Assembly (NCBI GenBank): GCA_004298075.1
Contig: SCRK01000215.1
Span: forward strand, 1 to 47,489
Source: a bacterium
Lineage (GTDB): Bacteria > Omnitrophota > Gorgyraeia > Gygaellales > Profunditerraquicolaceae
Direction of reading: 5' to 3'
Length of the DNA: 47,489 nt
In this document: positions 1 to 8,970 of the stretch, piece by piece
Numbering within the stretch: position 1 is the stretch's first letter
Layout of the letters: each line of letters starts with the position of its first letter
Made by a program: the position numbers and the translations under genes
Notes under the pieces: generated by a model
Seen by the model: the letters and a program-made list of their open reading frames with translations, nothing else
Told to the model about the DNA's origin: nothing
Database searches by the model: none

Positions 1-989
1 TCATGCACCATGGAACGGAATTTATAGAAATTAAAGGGTACCCCCCTTTTCCCGCTCCTCCTGGAAACATAAAAAACCGGCCCCTTTCTTTCAAGTTTGT
101 TCAATAAACCAATAATAAAAAATACCGGAAAAAGAATGATCAGTAAAAGGCCCGAAACACTTATATCAAATATGCGCTTACTAATGCCTTTAGTTTCCGA
201 AGAAGCTTTCTGGAAATAAGTGACCAACGGGAGAGATCCTAAATAATTCAAATTTAACTTTTGTAAAAATAAACCAAATTCATCAATTAAGACCCTGATT
301 GTTTTCCCTGTCTTTTTACACCGAGCAAGGAGATCTTGCATGGCAGCTTTATCAACTGGGCCGACTATGTAAATTTCATCAATAAAGTATTTTTTTACGA
401 CATCTTCAAGGTCTTTGATCTTACCCAAAATTTCGAGGCCATAAAGATTACCAGTCTTTTTATCATCCAAAACACCTTTAACCCGCAAACCTAGAAATGG
501 ATTATCAGCGATTTCCCGTAATATGAGCCCTGTTTCTTCCCCTGCCCCGATAAGCAGCACATTATAATTGGAGAACCCGCTTTCTATCAACTTCCTGACG
601 CATATCCTTTTTAAAATACGCCAGGAAACCGTAAAAACCAGCAGGAATAAGATTGCTTCAACAAATATGGTTCGTGAGAAAATTTCTATTTTTAGCAAAA
701 AAACAAAGAGCGCGGTAAGAAGGGAAGCCGCTCCTACCCCTTTAGTTACCATAAAGCTCTCTTGAGTAATGCTTAAATAACGAGAGGTAGCATAAAGGTG
801 AAAATTATTCAAAACAAAGATCAGGCAGATTCCCCATAGTAAAAATACAGTGAAATATGCTTTCCCGTCCAATGGGTCATGAGGCAGCAAGGAAGAATTG
901 AGCAAGCAAGCTACCGCGAAAGAGGCGCAGATCAACAAAATATCGATAAGAAAGTATAGTAGATGGGCGTATCTATTAGTTCGCAGCAT
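1..989 (-). CDS. Initiating polyprenyl-phosphate sugar-phosphotransferase (WbaP/WcaJ type), 3' end cut by window edge
   Basis: This gene would transfer a sugar-1-phosphate from a nucleotide sugar to undecaprenyl phosphate at the inner membrane, the first step of repeat-unit assembly. Translating the minus strand from the ATG at 989 gives 329 open codons to the window edge. The N-terminal part has about four hydrophobic segments (residues about 8-130). A Rossmann-like domain follows with VLLIGAGEETG, then a further hydrophobic helix. The last visible residues are RGVPFNFYKFRSM, the family-defining start of the bacterial sugar transferase domain (PF02397). The catalytic domain continues outside the window. 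It lies 42 bp downstream of the GT26 gene and is the last gene seen in the array. Family is confident; the sugar is unknown. Confidence 0.9.
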   Translation of the reverse strand, partial: MLRTNRYAHLLYFLIDILLICASFAVACLLNSSLLPHDPLDGKAYFTVFLLWGICLIFVLNNFHLYATSRYLSITQESFMVTKGVGAASLLTALFVFLLKIEIFSRTIFVEAILFLLVFTVSWRILKRICVRKLIESGFSNYNVLLIGAGEETGLILREIADNPFLGLRVKGVLDDKKTGNLYGLEILGKIKDLEDVVKKYFIDEIYIVGPVDKAAMQDLLARCKKTGKTIRVLIDEFGLFLQKLNLNYLGSLPLVTYFQKASSETKGISKRIFDISVSGLLLIILFPVFFIIGLLNKLERKGPVFYVSRRSGKRGVPFNFYKFRSMVH

Positions 990-1031
990 AAAAATTATTT
1001 TATCACAAATTAAGGCTTATTTACAGAGAAA

Positions 1032-1847
1032 TCATCGCCCTGGGGAATGGGTTCTACGGCGTGGATGAGGAGCAAAAATTAAATCCATCACTATATAATA
1101 TACGAACAGCGGATAATCCAGCAAATATCTACGCCACAAACGCTTAGGCTCTGTAACCAGCCTGAACAACCACTCAAAACCATTATCCCGTATCCAAAGT
1201 GGGGCTTGCGGCTTGACACCCGCCAAGAAATCAAAGGCCGCGCCTACCCCTATCATCACCGGGACCCGAAGCGCATCCTTGTGGCCATACATCCATAGTT
1301 GCTGCTTGGGGCATCCTAACCCCACCCATACAACATCCGGCTTAGCTTCATTGATTAATCTTGCGACCTTTTCGTCTTCTTCTTTAGCCATCTTTCCGAA
1401 AGGAGGAGCGTAACATCCGCTTATCTTAAGATCAGGAAATTCAGATTTTAAATACCGCAGCAATAATCCTAAGGTTGCTTCTGTTGTGCCGTAAAAAAAA
1501 CTGGAATAACCTTTTTCTTGCGCGACTTTCAAAAAATTAAGCATCAGATCCGGGCCATATACCCTCTTTTTGAACCCGTATCCTTTAAGCCTGGCGAGTA
1601 AAACCAGGGATATACCGTCTAAGACCGTCAATGAACTGCTATTTACCGCGTTTTTGACCCTGCTATCCCTTCTGCTTACGACTGCGTCATAAGCGTTGGA
1701 TACTACGATATAGTTGCCGTGCTCCTTATTTTTGATCCATCCGGAGACAATTTCTATCACCCCGGGGATCTGGACCAAATCGATACGCATCCCCAGAACA
1801 TCCAAGAAAGAATTATCCCTGCCCTTATGCAAAATCCTATTTGTCAT
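1032..1847 (-). CDS. WecG/TagA/CpsF family glycosyltransferase (GT26)
   Basis: A 271-aa cytoplasmic, membrane-associated glycosyltransferase that adds a sugar (ManNAc, ManNAcA or glucose in known members) to a polyprenyl-linked acceptor. Family signatures are in order: the DG pair at residues 77-78 (position of the proposed catalytic Asp), YGPDLM near 98-102, GLGCPKQQ at 176-183, the GVGAAFDFLAG block near 200, and a C-terminal EPKRLWRRY motif. Length matches the family. Its ATG overlaps the upstream TGA stop by 4 bp (1844-1847), which indicates translational coupling. Being next to the initiating phosphotransferase suggests it makes an early linkage in the repeat unit. The donor sugar cannot be read from sequence. 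Confidence 0.92.
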   Translation of the reverse strand: MTNRILHKGRDNSFLDVLGMRIDLVQIPGVIEIVSGWIKNKEHGNYIVVSNAYDAVVSRRDSRVKNAVNSSSLTVLDGISLVLLARLKGYGFKKRVYGPDLMLNFLKVAQEKGYSSFFYGTTEATLGLLLRYLKSEFPDLKISGCYAPPFGKMAKEEDEKVARLINEAKPDVVWVGLGCPKQQLWMYGHKDALRVPVMIGVGAAFDFLAGVKPQAPLWIRDNGFEWLFRLVTEPKRLWRRYLLDYPLFVYYIVMDLIFAPHPRRRTHSPGR

Positions 1848-2971
1848 TCTCGTTGCGGCCTCTCAATAAAAGGAAGCGCGATCAATAAGGGTATCATCCA
1901 ATAGTAAACATGCCAGGGTATAAGGAGCAGCCCGGAATACACATATGCCGCAATCGCGCTTAAGGCAATTAAAATATGGGCCTGGCTGGCCAGCGGGAGC
2001 TTTCTTATGACGGTGCAATATAGTTGAAATAATACAATTATTACAAAAAAGAGCATCTCAAAATTTCCTCTTGTATACAGGGCCGTCCCCCACAAATAAC
2101 CGGAAAGAAAATGCTTGTAATTCAAGACCAGAAAAGGCAGTGAGAGCAGGATAACGATCAAAACCGCCCCCAGGACGGAATATGCCAGATATTTAAGATT
2201 ATTCCTTAAAATAAGGAAGAGCACCGCCGCAGCGGGGAATAGATAGCTTATCCTAAACATACAGCTAATTCCCAGGAGAATGCCGATAATAAAAAATCTT
2301 AACCAGGCAGTTTTAATCCGGCCCTTCAAGAATATAAACAGGGATAGATACAAAAACGGCCAGCCGCAGAGGATATCCTCCGCGCTTTCCCAATAACACC
2401 AATTAAAATACGGAAAAAATACCATGACGCTCAAGGCTAATGTTAAAATCGGATAGCCCGTTTCTTTTTCTACGTATTTCCAGAGGTAAAAAATGATGAA
2501 GGCCATGACAAAAACAGGGAATATATTAATATTGTTGAAGAAAAATACAAAGGGCAAAGAAAATAGAACCGAAGCCGGACCGCAAGTTATCGGAGCGGGC
2601 TGGCAAAAAGTTGCTTTATCAAACGGATAGATGCCTTGTAAAAAATATAACACCGACTGGTATAAGGCATCATCCCTGTCCCCCTCTTTGCCTATAGAAT
2701 CCATGCCCCGGTATAATTTTATTCCTACGTATAGGATAAAGAAAGCTATTACGATCAGGAAATTAAAAGTTTCTCTTTTTATCTTCCGATTGACCAACGC
2801 ATAAAGATATAAGAATAAGCTGGGAAGGGTCAGGAAGGTGACCGGCAACAAACTGAGGGCCTCCCCTCTTAAGCCTAAATACCGGGGGTGAACGATCATA
2901 AATACAAAAAGGAGCAGGGCGATAAGAATTTCTCTCATTCCGATACTTTTAAAATCATTGCTATTATTCAT
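1844..2971 (-). CDS. Multi-pass membrane protein, GT-C-like (GT87/mannosyltransferase type)
   Basis: A hydrophobic protein of about 375 aa with roughly nine to eleven predicted membrane segments. The first large non-membrane loop carries GDRDDALYQS followed by GIYPFD. This acidic-pair loop is typical of GT-C glycosyltransferases that use polyprenyl-phosphate sugars. I see no strong family signature, so the enzymatic role is inferred. A polyprenyl-phosphate sugar synthase at 5175-5885 in the same array could supply a donor. I chose the ATG at 2971. An in-frame GTG at 2980 is possible, and a G-rich stretch just upstream could act as a weak ribosome site for either. Confidence 0.6.
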   Translation of the reverse strand: MNNSNDFKSIGMREILIALLLFVFMIVHPRYLGLRGEALSLLPVTFLTLPSLFLYLYALVNRKIKRETFNFLIVIAFFILYVGIKLYRGMDSIGKEGDRDDALYQSVLYFLQGIYPFDKATFCQPAPITCGPASVLFSLPFVFFFNNINIFPVFVMAFIIFYLWKYVEKETGYPILTLALSVMVFFPYFNWCYWESAEDILCGWPFLYLSLFIFLKGRIKTAWLRFFIIGILLGISCMFRISYLFPAAAVLFLILRNNLKYLAYSVLGAVLIVILLSLPFLVLNYKHFLSGYLWGTALYTRGNFEMLFFVIIVLFQLYCTVIRKLPLASQAHILIALSAIAAYVYSGLLLIPWHVYYWMIPLLIALPFIERPQRE

Positions 2972-2999
2972 CTCCTGCACCCCCCTGCATAAAACGCGT

Positions 3000-3674
3000 T
3001 TATTCTTTAATCACTTCCATAATAATGACTGAACCGCATTTTGAAAATAGCCTTTGTTCGATCTTGAAAACAAACTCTGCTAATTTTCTGGAAAATACGG
3101 CCAGAAAAGGAGAAATTATTAATATTGTCTTTTTATCTATAATTTTGAACCCTCTCTCCCGGAGTATCCTGCCTAGTTTCTTGCTATCAAAATGGGTAAT
3201 ATGCTGCTTCATATAATTTACAGGCCCGACAGCACTAACTACCAATTCCAGGAATGGCCAGATGCTCTTATAATTAGGCGTAGAAATAACCGCCTTGCCG
3301 CCTTTTTTTAGAACTCGCATGATCTCCCCTAATATCTTGTTGAATCCCCCCTCATCAAAATGTTCAATAGTCTCGATCAAAAGTATTGTAAATACGGACC
3401 CTGAAGAGAAGGGCAAATCAGTGGCGCTGGCATTAATATGAAAAATTCCCGGATTTATTTTACGGCTGTAAGATAGCTGCCCAAAAGAATAATCCAGGTT
3501 AACTTTCAAGCCGTCAAAATCTCCGTGGATATTAAAAAAAGTCCCTGGACCGGAACCTACATCTACGGCCGGAGTCCTGTTGATTTTAGCCGAAACGAAT
3601 TCGAATTTTTTCGAATGCCAAAAACGCTGGATCGGATTATTTTTTAGCGCCAGGTGATAATACCCGTCTCTCAC
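3000..3674 (-). CDS. Class I SAM-dependent methyltransferase (Methyltransf_11 type)
   Basis: A 224-aa soluble methyltransferase. Motif I reads AVDVGSGPGTF near residues 35-45, the acidic motif II is LDYSFGQ, and the motif IV region is ILLIETIEHF. KGGKAVISTPNY follows, in the usual place before the C-terminal strands. It starts at GTG (3674), two bases after the TAA stop of the radical SAM gene. The start is read from the lack of an upstream in-frame ATG and from close packing. In this setting it probably methylates a sugar or lipid-linked intermediate, but the acceptor is unknown. It is unlike the other methyltransferases in the window, so it is not a recent duplicate. Confidence 0.8.
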   Translation of the reverse strand: MRDGYYHLALKNNPIQRFWHSKKFEFVSAKINRTPAVDVGSGPGTFFNIHGDFDGLKVNLDYSFGQLSYSRKINPGIFHINASATDLPFSSGSVFTILLIETIEHFDEGGFNKILGEIMRVLKKGGKAVISTPNYKSIWPFLELVVSAVGPVNYMKQHITHFDSKKLGRILRERGFKIIDKKTILIISPFLAVFSRKLAEFVFKIEQRLFSKCGSVIIMEVIKE

Positions 3675-3676
3675 TT

Positions 3677-5185
3677 TTATGCCCTCTTTTTAGATTTTAA
3701 GAAAGCCCAAAGATAGTCCTTAATCGCAGAGGAATCTTTTCTAAAATAATCCAGGAAAACATTCTTAGTGTAACTAACCGGCCTTCTCAGGAATAAAAAC
3801 AGCTGGGTTTTAAGGGTCTCCCGTAGCCAGATCCTGTCTATTTCCCGGCAGGTAAAATATTCCGTATTTATTATCGACCTTGCCGGCGTCATGGAAAAAT
3901 CATCAACAAATCTTTCTTTGTCAAGCATACCCTTATTATTTGCCAGTCTGTAAAGCTCAGTGCCGGGATAGGGGGTGGCAATAAAGTATTTTACGCTGTG
4001 GGCGTTTAAACTCCTTGATAAAGCGAATGTCTTCTTAAGGTCTTCCGGGGTTTCCCCGGGGAAACCAATTACAAAAAAGGTATCAACGATAAAGCCCTGC
4101 TTCAGCGACTCCTTAACGATCTCCTTGATCTTATCAAGATCAAGCGGTTTTCTTATGATTTGTTTCAGGGTACGCTCGCTGCCGGATTCTATGGCCAGGG
4201 TTAACTTGTAAAATCCGGCTTTTTTCATTTTCCGCAGCAACTCTTTATTCAAAGACCACACCGCGATCCCATTAGGCGTAGAAAATTTAGCCTTTATTTT
4301 TCTCTCAACAATAAGATCACAGATCCTTCCTGCCCTGTTCACGTCAAATGTAAAATTGTCATCCTCTATCTGAAATTCTGTAATACCGAACTCCTTCTGC
4401 AAATCCACGATCTCATCGATTACATTTTCCGGAGACCTGAAACGTATATTATAACCCCAGACAGAATGGATCGAGCAAAAAGTACACCTGCCCGGACAAC
4501 CTCTGGAGGTGATAATCGTGGCCGCCTTAGCCATCCTGGAAACGGTGCCATGCGATCTATTCAGCTCAAAATATTTTCTAACCGGTAAGAGGCTCCTGGC
4601 AGGAACAGCCAGGCCATCTAAGTTGGCGATGTATTTAGTTTTTTTATTAACGACGCTCTTGCCTAATTTGTTTCTATAGGCTATTCCGTCGATATTCTCT
4701 ATCAGGTTATCCTTGCCTTCATTTAAATACCTCAATAGCAATGCAAAGGTTTCTTCTCCTTCTCCGATAATAATATAATCGACGCTCTTGCGGTTATCCA
4801 GTATCTGTATTGCGCATTCAGATACAAGCGCCCCGCCCATGACAATGGGGGTTTGAGGGAACTCGCTTTTTATCATTTCTGCCAGATCCCGGGAATTCTT
4901 TAGCTGCACCCCAAACATACAGGATATCCCTATTGCATCCGGTTTCTCCTGCCGGACTTTTGCCATTATATCTTCCGGGTATAAGCCGTATTGAACCTGG
5001 TCATTCCCTGCTTCCATGCTTTTCTCCCATCCTTCTATAGGGGCATCTACCAGCTTAACCTCATACCCCTCCCTTAGCAATCCCCCGGCTAAGTAAATAA
5101 TCCCCAGGGGAAACTGGACTCTTTTAGGATAAACCTTAGGAATGGGATAGGGAGGAAAAATTAATAAAATCTTCTTAATCTTCAT
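3677..5185 (-). CDS. B12-binding-domain radical SAM protein
   Basis: A 502-aa protein with an N-terminal cobalamin-binding-like domain (residues about 5-160; starts IFPPYPIPKV, with GAL near 120 and GEGEETF at 141-147). A radical SAM core follows, whose 4Fe-4S cysteines C230, C234 and C237 lie in RGCPGRCTFC. A FVIGFPGETPEDL motif, common in this family, follows. Known relatives methylate unactivated carbons or rearrange carbon skeletons. Several act on hopanoids, phosphonates or antibiotic sugars. It overlaps the upstream polyprenyl-phosphate sugar synthase by 11 bp. It could methylate a sugar or the lipid carrier, but no substrate can be assigned. Confidence 0.85.
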   Translation of the reverse strand: MKIKKILLIFPPYPIPKVYPKRVQFPLGIIYLAGGLLREGYEVKLVDAPIEGWEKSMEAGNDQVQYGLYPEDIMAKVRQEKPDAIGISCMFGVQLKNSRDLAEMIKSEFPQTPIVMGGALVSECAIQILDNRKSVDYIIIGEGEETFALLLRYLNEGKDNLIENIDGIAYRNKLGKSVVNKKTKYIANLDGLAVPARSLLPVRKYFELNRSHGTVSRMAKAATIITSRGCPGRCTFCSIHSVWGYNIRFRSPENVIDEIVDLQKEFGITEFQIEDDNFTFDVNRAGRICDLIVERKIKAKFSTPNGIAVWSLNKELLRKMKKAGFYKLTLAIESGSERTLKQIIRKPLDLDKIKEIVKESLKQGFIVDTFFVIGFPGETPEDLKKTFALSRSLNAHSVKYFIATPYPGTELYRLANNKGMLDKERFVDDFSMTPARSIINTEYFTCREIDRIWLRETLKTQLFLFLRRPVSYTKNVFLDYFRKDSSAIKDYLWAFLKSKKRA

Positions 5186-5885
5186 TTTTACTAAACACTA
5201 ATTTCCAAACGGTGAAAAAGGCTTCGATAATGATCTTCTTTGAGATCTTGGACTTCCCATGCTGCCTGTCTACAAAAATTATAGGGATCTCTTTGACATT
5301 AAACCCCTTCTTCAAGACTTTATAATGCATTTCTATCTGGAAAGAATACCCTTCAGAACGTATCTTGTCTAATGATATTGATTCCAATACTCTTCGCCTG
5401 AAGCACTTAAAACCCGAGGTTACATCCTTTACCGGCATGCTGGTAACTAAGCGGGTATAGAGATTGGCCGTCCTGCTGAGTACCTGCCGCCAGACCGGCC
5501 AATTGACTACCCCGCCATTCTCAATATATCTGGAACCTATGCATAAATCACTATCATTAATCGCATCCAGCAACCTCAAAAGATCCCTGGGGCTATGCGA
5601 AAAATCAGCATCCATCTCGCATATCAGCTCATAGTTACGCATAAGAGCCCATTTAAAACCATCAATATAGGCCCTGCCCATGCCGAGTTTTCCCGGGCGG
5701 TGTAATATATTAACTTCTTTATGGAGCCCGGAAAGCCTCTCAACTTCCTGTCCTGTGCCGTCAGGAGAATTATCATCAACTACAAGTATGTCGAAATTTC
5801 CATCCAAGGAAAGCAACTCGAGTATTAACTTGCTAATATTCTTGATTTCATTATAAGTCGGGATAACGACTACTTTTTTGTTCAA
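5175..5885 (-). CDS. Polyprenol-phosphate mannose/glucose synthase (DPM1-like, GT2)
   Basis: A 236-aa GT-A enzyme that would transfer a sugar from GDP- or UDP-sugar to polyprenyl phosphate on the cytoplasmic face. It has VVVIPTYNE at the N-terminus, VDDNSPDGTG at 36-45, the metal-binding DAD at 92-94 with the downstream FSHSP, and GSRYIENGG at 117-125. It lacks C-terminal membrane segments, as in short DPM1-type enzymes. The start is TTG at 5885, supported by an AGGAGG ribosome site six bases upstream. It lies between two multi-pass membrane genes (1844-2971 and 5902-7413) that look like GT-C enzymes and could use its product. Confidence 0.87.
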   Translation of the reverse strand: MNKKVVVIPTYNEIKNISKLILELLSLDGNFDILVVDDNSPDGTGQEVERLSGLHKEVNILHRPGKLGMGRAYIDGFKWALMRNYELICEMDADFSHSPRDLLRLLDAINDSDLCIGSRYIENGGVVNWPVWRQVLSRTANLYTRLVTSMPVKDVTSGFKCFRRRVLESISLDKIRSEGYSFQIEMHYKVLKKGFNVKEIPIIFVDRQHGKSKISKKIIIEAFFTVWKLVFSKNED

Positions 5886-5891
5886 AGACAG

Positions 5892-5897
5892 CCTCCT
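5892..5897 (-). promoter_or_regulatory. Ribosome binding site deciding a TTG start
   Basis: On the minus strand this reads AGGAGG, six bases before the TTG at 5885 of the DPM1-like gene. It is a near-perfect Shine-Dalgarno match at good spacing, and it supports the rare TTG start over any internal ATG. Confidence 0.75.
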
Positions 5898-5901
5898 GCT
5901 T

Positions 5902-7413
5902 TTATTTCTTCAGAAAAGACTTGATCTTTTCTATGGCATTTTCCTGAAAATCAACCTTAAGCCTCTTAGCGGATCCCTTTTCCCTGGCAAGCGAAAATAT
6001 CCTCCAGGTCCGGTTTTTATATACCTCCTGCGATTCCTTGACCCCTTCCAAATCAACCTGAGGGCATTCATCCCTGAAGATCATTAAATTACCTCCCGGT
6101 TCATTTAGCTTACCGGCGGTTAAAACCGAATCATTTAAATAAACAGTTTGCGCGTTCGTAAAATAATTCAATGCGCCGCAGGCTTCCATACATGGTGCGG
6201 CCATGAAATAAACGTTCCCTTTGCTTTGTCTTTCAAGGCCAACGATAAATTGTTCCGTTTTTTTGATGTCCCTCATTTTGGATATCCTTAAAAAACAGAT
6301 AAAAAACAGCACAAGTAAAACAAGAACAAGCATCAACGAATTAATAAGAATCTTTATTTTCGGGGATTTAGAGTTTAAAATTGAATAAACCGGGAAAAGC
6401 ATCCCCATAACAAACGGGGTTAATACGCTTAAATGATAATTGGGGAATCCCCAGGGAGCTAAAACCGCAATAAAACATACCAGCCCTAAAGGAAAGATCA
6501 AAAAAACCGGAGAAAACTTATTTTCCCTTCTTAAGATTATAACGGCCAGAACAATAAAATAAAAGACCGATAAAAGCGTGAGCATCTTTATTAATGAGGG
6601 GGCTGCCGTTAGATTAAGGGCCAAGGCGTGGAAATTAAGGCTACTGCCGTATTTTGAGGTATAAGAACCTTTCAGTTGGACCGTAACCGTAAAAATAAAA
6701 TAGAGAATAAACAATATGAGGTTCAGGATGAAATTAAAAATACAGGTTCTTTTTCTGGCGAGGAGGAAAAGGACCGGGCATAATAAAAGCATTGCTAAAT
6801 TAAGAAAGACCCCCTCGGGATGGCTTAAGACGCTTAATAAAATAGCGACGGTAGATAAAACAAAGTAAATTTTCTTTTCTTTCGCGTAGCCCATATAGAA
6901 CAAATAAATAGCCAGGCCGCTAAAAAAAATGATGAACTTGGTCTGCGGGGATATATACATGAAATTATTCCAGAAGGGAGTAAAAAGAAAGAATGAAAGC
7001 GGGTATAAAAATATATTATAATAAAAATCATTTTTCACCGATTGCCAGGTTTTATGCAGTATTAAACCCCATAAAAGGAGGGTAATTAAATTAAAGATCA
7101 CGATACTCAAATAGATCAATAAGGGGGCGTTCCTGAAAATATGGTAGGCCAGCATAGCCCAGCTCCAGAAAACCGGCCTGAACATCCCCCAATGAAAATC
7201 ACCCACAATTAACTGCGTCAAATTGCCAAAAAAATCCCCCCCAGACCAAACAATTTTGGCTCTTTCCAGCATCCCTGAATCATCCATTAAGCCCCAGGAA
7301 GGAGCATAAAACAGGAATGCGCCGACGATTAAAAGAGAAAACAAGATGAATACCGAAAAAGGCACTATTTTTCTAGAACTGGGGTTTTCCATTGTTTTTA
7401 AGCTACAATCCAT
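5902..7413 (-). CDS. Multi-pass membrane protein, GT-C-like, function unknown
   Basis: A 503-aa integral membrane protein with about ten or more hydrophobic helices and a soluble C-terminal tail of roughly 120 residues rich in charged residues. The first loop after TM1 has GLMDDSGM, an acidic pair where GT-C enzymes (PMT/ArnT type) hold the catalytic Asp. The rest of the sequence shows no recognisable signature. It overlaps the preceding SDR gene by 11 bp. The next gene, 17 bp on, is the polyprenyl-phosphate sugar synthase. An extracytoplasmic glycosyltransferase using that donor is the simplest idea. It is an inference from topology and context only. Confidence 0.55.
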   Translation of the reverse strand: MDCSLKTMENPSSRKIVPFSVFILFSLLIVGAFLFYAPSWGLMDDSGMLERAKIVWSGGDFFGNLTQLIVGDFHWGMFRPVFWSWAMLAYHIFRNAPLLIYLSIVIFNLITLLLWGLILHKTWQSVKNDFYYNIFLYPLSFFLFTPFWNNFMYISPQTKFIIFFSGLAIYLFYMGYAKEKKIYFVLSTVAILLSVLSHPEGVFLNLAMLLLCPVLFLLARKRTCIFNFILNLILFILYFIFTVTVQLKGSYTSKYGSSLNFHALALNLTAAPSLIKMLTLLSVFYFIVLAVIILRRENKFSPVFLIFPLGLVCFIAVLAPWGFPNYHLSVLTPFVMGMLFPVYSILNSKSPKIKILINSLMLVLVLLVLFFICFLRISKMRDIKKTEQFIVGLERQSKGNVYFMAAPCMEACGALNYFTNAQTVYLNDSVLTAGKLNEPGGNLMIFRDECPQVDLEGVKESQEVYKNRTWRIFSLAREKGSAKRLKVDFQENAIEKIKSFLKK

Positions 7414-8251
7414 TTATTTTACGTAAATCAGCGTATATTTCGGAAACATCGGTTTGATCCGCAACAGGCAAAACCTTCTCCTCCACCACTTTCATATCCA
7501 ACCCAGCCTCTTTTAAAAGTAAATTTAAAAGATCCCGCATCCTGATACTCCTGCCGCTGCCGACATTATATACTTCTCCCGCTATCCCGTGTTCCATGAT
7601 TTTTTGATAAAATTTAACGGCTTGCTTAACATCAATATAATCCCTCTTTGACTCAACATTACCCACTATGACCTTAGAAATCTCTCCATTTTTTATTTTT
7701 TCTATCTGCTCATGAACTTTACCGATAAACATCAGTTTAGATATCCGCTTGCCTTCTCCGGATAAATTAAAAGGCCGGGCCATTACCAGATCCATCCCGT
7801 AAACTTTGCAGTAAAACCTCATCAACTGCGTCTGATAAACTTTGGTAAGCCCGTGGATCCGGCAAGGCCGAAGCGGCTGATCTTCATTAACCGGGTTATC
7901 TCCTGCGTTAACCAAACCATATTCAGCAGAGCTCCCGATCAATAAAACACGGCTGGGAAGCGCTAATTTTAACAGGGAGTCCAGGATATTTTTTGTGCTC
8001 AGGACATTCGCCGGATAATCGATATCATAATTATTGGTAAAACTGCCGGCTAGATGATAGATCCGCTCGGGACGGATCCCTTTGATCAATTCCTCTACTT
8101 CCCCTTTTTGCGTCAGATCACAACTCATGATCTTTCCGGGAGCGCCGGAAGCACAATCCGCCAGGTGAAGCTCAAGCCTGCAGTCTGCAGCAAGAAGCTT
8201 AAGAAGATAATGCGCGGTAAATCCCGAGGCGCCAGTAACCAATACTCTCAT
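7403..8251 (-). CDS. NAD-dependent epimerase/reductase family SDR (RMD/4-ketoreductase-like) with altered catalytic Tyr
   Basis: A 282-aa extended SDR resembling GDP-4-keto-6-deoxymannose reductases: VLVTGASGF at the N-terminus, CDLTQ after strand 3, IGSSAEYG, and ARPFNLSGEG. The normal Tyr-x3-Lys catalytic pair reads H-G-L-T-K, so His replaces Tyr. The third glycine of the Rossmann loop is also replaced (GASGFTA). The reading frame is otherwise intact. Its ATG overlaps the nucleotidyltransferase stop by 4 bp. That gene in turn overlaps the 4,6-dehydratase gene, so the three probably act in sequence to make an NDP-6-deoxy sugar. Reductase, epimerase, or a non-catalytic partner are all possible. 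Confidence 0.75.
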   Translation of the reverse strand: MRVLVTGASGFTAHYLLKLLAADCRLELHLADCASGAPGKIMSCDLTQKGEVEELIKGIRPERIYHLAGSFTNNYDIDYPANVLSTKNILDSLLKLALPSRVLLIGSSAEYGLVNAGDNPVNEDQPLRPCRIHGLTKVYQTQLMRFYCKVYGMDLVMARPFNLSGEGKRISKLMFIGKVHEQIEKIKNGEISKVIVGNVESKRDYIDVKQAVKFYQKIMEHGIAGEVYNVGSGRSIRMRDLLNLLLKEAGLDMKVVEEKVLPVADQTDVSEIYADLRKINGL

Positions 8252-8970
8252 TCTTTAAGCCCTAATTTTTTCTTTATTTCCGGATAATGCTCATTAGCAT
8301 ACTGATAATCATCCGCCCGGCCGACATCTAGCCAAAATCCGTCAAAGATGCGAATCCTTATTTTCTCCCCGTTCTTTATGCCGTCAAGCATCAGTTGATC
8401 GAAGCCATACGGCTGGGCCTTAGGTATTTTCTTTATCACTGAACGGTTAAAGCAGTATATCCCCATACTGACATCAAAACGATAGGTTGGTTTTTCATGA
8501 AATTCAGTCAGATAGTGATCGCTGTCATATTTCAATACCCCGAAATCTATAACTGATTCCCTTGAGCAGGCCGCCACTGAAATTTGGTCTTTATTTTTTA
8601 CGTGTTCATCGTAGAATCTCTTAAAATTAAGATCGCAAAGAATATCGGAGTTCATTACAAGGAAATTCTCCGGGAGCTTATCAATAATGGTCAGCGGCCC
8701 CACCGTATTAAGCGGTTTATCCTCAAGTGAATAATCGATCAAAACGCCCCACTTCTTCCCGTCGCCGAAATAAGCCATCACCAGGTCGACAAGGTGATTG
8801 ACCGCCAGGGTAATATGAGTAAAACCTTCACCGGCTAACTGCTTGATGACCAATTCCAGCACTGAACATTCTCCGCCGATCGGGACCAGCGGCTTGGGAA
8901 TCAAAGTTGTGTAAGGTTTAAGCCGGCTGCCTTTCCCTCCTGCCAAAATAATCGCTTTCATATCAGACAT
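8248..8970 (-). CDS. Sugar-phosphate nucleotidyltransferase
   Basis: A 240-aa NTP_transferase-fold enzyme that would activate a sugar-1-phosphate to an NDP-sugar. It has AIILAGGKGSRLKPYT at the N-terminus, the KPLVPIGG block, MNSDILCD as the metal-binding Asp region, and FDGFWLDVGRADDY near the C-terminus. The length fits single-domain PtmE-like or RmlA-like enzymes without a C-terminal hexapeptide domain. It sits between a LegB-like 4,6-dehydratase and a 4-ketoreductase-like SDR, so the nucleotide it installs (GDP in the Campylobacter legionaminate case, otherwise dTDP, UDP or CDP) should match those. The start at 8970 overlaps the upstream gene by 8 bp. A second ATG at 8961 would avoid the overlap. 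Confidence 0.88.
   Translation of the reverse strand: MSDMKAIILAGGKGSRLKPYTTLIPKPLVPIGGECSVLELVIKQLAGEGFTHITLAVNHLVDLVMAYFGDGKKWGVLIDYSLEDKPLNTVGPLTIIDKLPENFLVMNSDILCDLNFKRFYDEHVKNKDQISVAACSRESVIDFGVLKYDSDHYLTEFHEKPTYRFDVSMGIYCFNRSVIKKIPKAQPYGFDQLMLDGIKNGEKIRIRIFDGFWLDVGRADDYQYANEHYPEIKKKLGLKE

Noticed and set aside
568..765. Plus-strand open frame of 65 codons
   Set aside because: It lies fully inside the initiating transferase gene on the other strand, with no ribosome site and no recognisable protein features.
990..1031. Possible promoter or terminator in the 42-bp gap before the initiating transferase gene
   Set aside because: AT-rich with no hairpin and no convincing -35/-10 pair. It is probably a plain intergenic spacer.
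4030..4062. C/G-rich inverted stretch inside the B12-radical SAM gene as a repeat element
   Set aside because: It encodes the conserved GFPGETPEDL motif of the family and does not share the GGGACaGTCCC core.
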